From NCBI GenBank assembly GCA_009192285.1, contig WBVU01000019.1:248001-312000 (forward strand): a DNA stretch of 64,000 nt, written 5' to 3'. This DNA comes from Morchella semilibera. Its lineage: Eukaryota; Ascomycota; Pezizomycetes; Pezizales; Morchellaceae. The notes under the pieces are model-generated. The model searched no databases. It was not told where the DNA came from and saw only the letters and a program-made list of their open reading frames with translations. The number at the start of each line of letters is the position of its first letter. The first letter of the stretch is position 1. Positions 59,431 to 64,000 of this stretch are shown one piece after another. The position numbers and the translations under genes are program-made.

Positions 59431-60207
59431 TCACAGCTTCACCTTCCTCCCTCTCCCCCTAGTCCTCACCCCACCCACCCCCCCATCCGTCCCATGGATC
59501 CAATCCAGCGCCTTAAACGTCCCAAAATTTACCACCACCTTCTCATGATGCCAGTCGTGCCTCCTTGCCAACCCCTCCATACCCCAAATAGCATAGCCTG
59601 AGTGCACCGAACAGCTCTCGAGCGCCACCATCGCACAGAACACCCAAAAGCCCACTATGTGGCAATCTCTGAGCACTAGCATGCGTGGAAGATGTAGCGG
59701 TAGTAGGTTCGAGACCACAAACTCTGCCGGATGCGCATATTGCGCCGCGAGCGCTATCGGCGCTGTAAAGGCATGATGCGTGCGGTGGATATAAGTGTAG
59801 AGCTTGCGTGTGTGGAGGAGACGGTGGGCATAGAAAAAGACGACCTCGCAGACTATTATGGATAATAGGACGTCGGACGCGAGTTTTCTGGAGGTGGGGA
59901 GCTGCGTAGGTATCGATGGTGGGGGGAATAGTGTGATGAGTACTGCGTGAACGAAGATACCAATACCTTGGTTCTTGAGCACAACTGCTATGCAGCACTT
60001 TGTCTCAGCGGCCGTCGGTGGGGGCTGCGTGGGCTGTATCTTGTGCGCAGTTGAAAACGCTGGGAATATTCGCTCGAGCGATAAGTAGAAGAGGCTCGGG
60101 ATCCAGAAGTAAAATATTTGTACTAAGACAGCCCCTATAAGCTCTAAAAATATAGAACTATGAGAAGTGACGATATTAGACCATATCATCGATAGCTGCG
60201 AAGCCAT
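59431..60207 (-). CDS. fatty acid hydroxylase superfamily membrane protein
   Basis: Single exon, 258 aa, ATG at 60207. It belongs to the integral-membrane di-iron oxygenase family that includes C-4 methylsterol oxidase, C-5 sterol desaturase and FAXDC2. The histidine boxes are HRLLH (128-132), HRTHH (141-145) and RRHDWHH (to ~221), with additional conserved YAHPAE and HSGY motifs. Hydrophobic segments at ~20-45, ~75-95, ~110-127 and ~165-198 fit an ER membrane enzyme. The sequence is closer to the uncharacterised fungal sterol-desaturase-like group than to Erg25 or Erg3. The C-terminus after the last His box is short and Gly/Arg-rich. Substrate unknown: sterol, sphingolipid or fatty alcohol. 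Confidence 0.88.
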   Translation of the reverse strand: MASQLSMIWSNIVTSHSSIFLELIGAVLVQIFYFWIPSLFYLSLERIFPAFSTAHKIQPTQPPPTAAETKCCIAVVLKNQGIGIFVHAVLITLFPPPSIPTQLPTSRKLASDVLLSIIVCEVVFFYAHRLLHTRKLYTYIHRTHHAFTAPIALAAQYAHPAEFVVSNLLPLHLPRMLVLRDCHIVGFWVFCAMVALESCSVHSGYAIWGMEGLARRHDWHHEKVVVNFGTFKALDWIHGTDGGVGGVRTRGRGRKVKL

Positions 60208-63200
60208 TGAGTGTATAAAAAGAGATGAAAATATGCCTCGTCCATGCTCTCACATTTTTATAACTACATAGAACAAATGACGAAATCTGAAAATAAAAGA
60301 CGGGTAGCGGTCACCGGTCCGTTCATTCAACAGTCTTGGGTGCTAGTATATGTATATACGATAGTTGACGTCAGTCTTCAAATTACTGTAATTCCACGGG
60401 GTATGGGTTAGGGTTAACATTTCTGATTACAATTCTCTCAGGACTTACATAATTAATACGTGAGCACTTCTACATGTAGTTAAAGCCCGACATATATAAC
60501 GCACGTGGTGCCGTAAAGCTTATTTCTGCTTGGCACGCTACTTGTTGAGCCTCTCTGCCTATTTTGAGCTAGATTTCTAAAATATCAACAACCAAATATT
60601 TCCACATGTTATTTGAACGCCCCTTTCGAGAAACATGCCGGTTCCTGACCAGAAAGATTGGGAGGACACGGTTATGGTCCCAGAGTCAGGTCCAGGAAAC
60701 ACGGGTTTAGCGCCCATACGATACCGTTACAGGGGACATATCGATCGATCGAGCGATCGATAGATTCCCGTGTGAATGAGAGAAAAAAACAACTCTCAGA
60801 AACGGCTTCCAGCCAGTAAGATTCGTTCGAAATAGAATAACTGCAACCCGAGAACTCCGGGCAGTTGATCCGGTCCGGAACTACACGAGCTCAGATAGGG
60901 ATAGCCTGGATAGGTGTGGAGGGCTGAGTTTAAGAACGTGGGTAGGAGGAATTAATCCGAAGAGGGGAGGGACAAGATAAAAGGGCTTGGTCCAAGAACC
61001 TGGCTCCTTTCCGGTCCGGAAGAATGCCCTGCTTGCTTCTGCCTGCCACCTGGCCTGGCAGTAAACGATGTCAAAACTTTATCTCCACGTCTAGAGTAGA
61101 GTGGGAGGAGGAGTCGTTGTATGTACCTACATGCAGTACATACATGCCTTATGTAGAAACAGATAGAGTCTCCCTTCTTCTCCTCCCCTCGCGTCGTCCC
61201 ACCCCCTTCTCTCATTCCTCTTCTTCCCCTCCCCCTCCTTCAAGCTCATATTACCCCTCCCCCTCCCACCTGGTCCGTGCGTGCTTGAGGCTCGTCGACA
61301 GGAGAGACAGGCGAGTGAACTTGGCTACCAGTAATTGGAGCGATCCACGTGCCAATCACATGTAAGAATCGCCATTATCTTTCAACGTCTGCCCGTTCTG
61401 TCAACAGTTCAATCAATCCAATACAACACCATGATAGCCACACGTTTATTAAAAGGGGAGAAAGGAAGAGAGATGCCTGTGCCCTATGGCAGATCCTCGG
61501 GCAATCAGTACATGAGTATATTATAGGTACGCACGCATACATATACATACACCATACATTGAGTACGTAGATAAGTAACTCTACCAGCAATCTAAAGCAC
61601 TCTATTCTAGATCTACTGCCACCTTCGCTCACAACGCGTCTACGTATACCTCAGTGCCCTCTGGATCTGGATAGGCTTGTCTTTTACCGCACCACTCATC
61701 TCTCGCTTCTGAGGCTCCAGTGTGCCCAATTGCATCAGCCAAATGTCATACTCTACTTTACCTAGCTCCCCCGATATCAATTTACCCGCGGCAGCGCCTT
61801 TTGCCGTCTTCAATCCGGGGAAGGATTTCGAGAGCAGGTATGGAAAGGGAAAAAAAATCGATAGTTCGTCATTTAGGGATGATTACCTACGTTCCATGCA
61901 CCACATACCTACATCCTACATGCCTACACACATGTCAATTGTCAATAGAGGGACAATACGTACATACAGTATCACAAGCTAGGTACAGCTACTCCACATA
62001 CCTCACATCACCTCACCGTAAAATCCACCTGAAGCTCAGAAGAAAAACCTCAAAGCTTCGCCTCTAGTCCCACCTCAATTGCTGCAAGAAGGCCAATTGC
62101 AATTCCTCAGACCCCTGTACATAGCCAACGATCGTACAGTAATCTCCAGATCAGCCAGAAATATACTCCGTGTCCGTCATCGCACTTCATACTCTGGAAA
62201 AAAAAATTTAAAAAAAAAATTCACCCCTCTTCAATGTGCAGAGTCCCTCCTCCTGCCAGCCAACGGCCCCTCTCCTCTCTAGCTTCCCCTCTCCTGCCAC
62301 ACCACCCACCCAATAGCCACATGTACCGGGCGCATATGTCCTTCCCCACACCCTCTCAGGTAAAATTCACAGGGAAAACAAATATAAATAAATAAATAAT
62401 AAAAATAAAAAAAGTCCCAATGGGGAAAAATAAGTAAACAATAAATGCAAAAACATCTGATGTTCCCTCTTGTAACAACCCTGACTGCTCATCTCATCGC
62501 AGCTCCAGCCGGTACATACTGCATACTTGGGCTCACCCATGATGAATCAGGACTGACTGGACTGAGTAGACTGACTGGGAAACCGCTCGGACAACCCGAC
62601 ATCCCTAATTCCTTTTCTTCCTCGCCATGGTCCAGTCCAGTCCAGTCCGTAATATGCCGTTGTGTTGCGAATTTCACCACTGGGAATCCGAACCGTATCG
62701 ATGCGGGAGTCGTAAAAGTAATACCTAGCAAGAAGTACCTTTAAGGTGCGGTATATATTTTTTTCTAATTCTAGCGCCGTTGCAACGGGTTTGTTGAAAA
62801 GACTAATTATTACATTTTGAGAATAGTTTCCCTTCCTATCTAAACGAAGAAGGAGGAGGAGGAATGGAGAGCAGATCAGTTACTAACTGAACCTCTAACT
62901 ATCCTAATTGGGGAGCGAGCGAGGATCCCTCTTCGAGAAAACAGGATTCATGTGGATGCTTTTGGCGAGCAAGTAACAACTCGGATATGGAGATTTCACT
63001 CTTCTACACACACACTGAGGTAAATACCAAAAAAAAAAGACCGCTACCATACACCCCTGACTGGCGTGAGAGAAATAAAGTGGTGTGGTTGAAGTTGTGG
63101 TGATACATGAGGTAAACTACATGTGGGTATTCTAGATATAGAAGAGTGTCCGTTCAAAAAAAAAGAACACACTCTACTCGAAATTTCAGCGTCATCATAA

Positions 63201-64000
63201 TTGTCAAATAATCTCGTCACAATACGTACTTCTCGTCTCCGAAACTCGAATCCTCAACCCCGCACCCGGCCGGCCCCCCCGCTGCCCTAGAACTAGGGAC
63301 GGTATGATATGATCATTTACCTAGTCATTCCCTAGGATTCATCAACCGACAGGCACCATTGAAGTCTTTGAGTCAAAAAGCCTGTGAGTCGCAGTTACAC
63401 CGGGTGAAGCACCCCCCAATCCTCCCCACTCACTGAGGAAAAGTAAATTAGGTGCCTCTGACACCCCCCCCCCCCCACCTCCCCTCTATCCCCCTTCTAT
63501 CGTTGGCGTTCCCGCGCTTTTCCAGAAAGGCCTCATAACATCGTCATGATCGACGCCGGGGAATCCAACCGGAGGTCGTGGAGGAAATTGAAATAACGGG
63601 CCGAGCGCGCCTCTTGGGTGTTGCGGTTCACCAGAAATAAAATCATGAAACAATTAGGTTTCTAATTGCAATTGCATTAACGCGGATCTTCGTGAGAAAA
63701 AAAGTGGTTTTGTTCCCCTTGAAATCCCTAATTTCCATTTTTTCTACCAGTCCAGTGTGAGGAAACAAAAGAAAGAAAAGAAAAGTAAAAGGAGATGAGG
63801 AGCGGGTTCCTTTTTTTTTTTTTTTCCCCTCTCTTTTTTTCCTTTTGCCCACAAAGTTCCTCTCTTAATTAAGCAAGTTATATCGTCTCCATAGCAAAAA
63901 AATTAATAAGCGGTTCAACACAAGCTCGAGTTGTTGCCAGCACGTGTTGTTGAGAAGAAGAAAAAAGAAAAAAAGGGAGGTGACAAGCCCAATTGAAAGA
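60208..64000. other. right-hand intergenic region, nothing recognised
   Basis: No supportable gene. There is TACATGTA at 60471, an ATCG-rich near-palindrome at 60738-60762, CCAGTCC repeats near 62630 and C/T-rich tracts near 61170-61270 and 63460. The end of the window is A/G-rich, possibly a leader of a gene beyond the edge. Confidence 0.55.
60255..60262 (-). promoter_or_regulatory. TATA-like box of the hydroxylase gene
   Basis: TATAAAAA on the minus strand, about 50 bp upstream of the ATG at 60207. Plausible core promoter position; use not shown. Confidence 0.35.

Noticed and set aside
51753-60207. Secondary-metabolite cluster formed by the SDR and hydroxylase genes
   Set aside because: No polyketide, peptide or terpene synthase, P450, transporter or regulator lies nearby, and the intervening genes are housekeeping.
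61743-61837. Exon-like ATG frame ending at a GTATGG donor (MSYSTLPSSPDINLPAAAPF...)
   Set aside because: No downstream exon with a compatible frame or domain was found.

Overview
The window reads as nuclear DNA of a filamentous ascomycete (Pezizomycotina). Genes are intron-poor but carry short spliceosomal introns (51-107 nt, GTRNGT-type donors, CTRAY branch sites, YAG acceptors). The recognisable proteins are typical fungal ones: Kre9/Knh1, Nrd1/Mrn1, Rco1/Cph1, Snf5, NMN adenylyltransferase and PEPP. Gene density is low (13 genes in 64 kb) with gene-free stretches up to 7.7 kb and no recognisable transposon genes, which would suit a Pezizomycetes (truffle/morel-like) genome. That taxonomic guess is inference only.

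Layout, left to right: a BTB/POZ protein running off the left edge (-, <1-1156); a PAP2/Aur1-like membrane phosphatase (+, 4371-5879); a small orphan protein (-, 7880-8544); a long gene-free stretch (8.5-16.2 kb); a four-RRM Nrd1/Mrn1-type RNA-binding protein (-, 16248-18521); another gene-free stretch ending in a pyrimidine-rich leader; a seven-exon double-PHD Rco1/Cph1 homologue with an unusual PGG/GxT repeat insert (+, 25327-29589); a basic, disordered nuclear-type protein (+, 32395-33942); NMN adenylyltransferase (-, 35329-36322); Snf5 (-, 40176-42619); a CAX-type cation/proton exchanger broken by a 1-nt frameshift near its 3' end (-, 45954-47494); a short-chain dehydrogenase (+, 51753-52817); then a run of three minus-strand genes: PEPP aminopeptidase with an N-terminal extension (55072-56893), Kre9/Knh1 (57617-58587) and a fatty acid hydroxylase superfamily enzyme (59431-60207). 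The last 3.8 kb is gene-free.

Functionally this is a housekeeping neighbourhood, not a metabolic cluster. Two genes are chromatin regulators (Rco1 of the Rpd3S/Clr6-II deacetylase and Snf5 of SWI/SNF), one is an RNA-binding regulator, and the rest serve NAD synthesis, cell-wall glucan, lipid and ion metabolism. No shared pathway is evident.

The most unexpected signals are in the non-coding DNA. The palindrome TACATGTA occurs at least 24 times and CCGAGTGATA at least 7 times (about 1 and 0.1 expected by chance), all outside exons. There is also a 231-bp MITE-like element with ~44-bp inverted ends, a degenerate ~60-bp tandem array, several fold-back sequences, and a perfect 26-bp palindrome inside the first intron of the Kre9 gene. 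No tRNA, rRNA, CRISPR array or intact transposon gene was recognised. Exon boundaries were worked out by hand from splice signals and reading frame.
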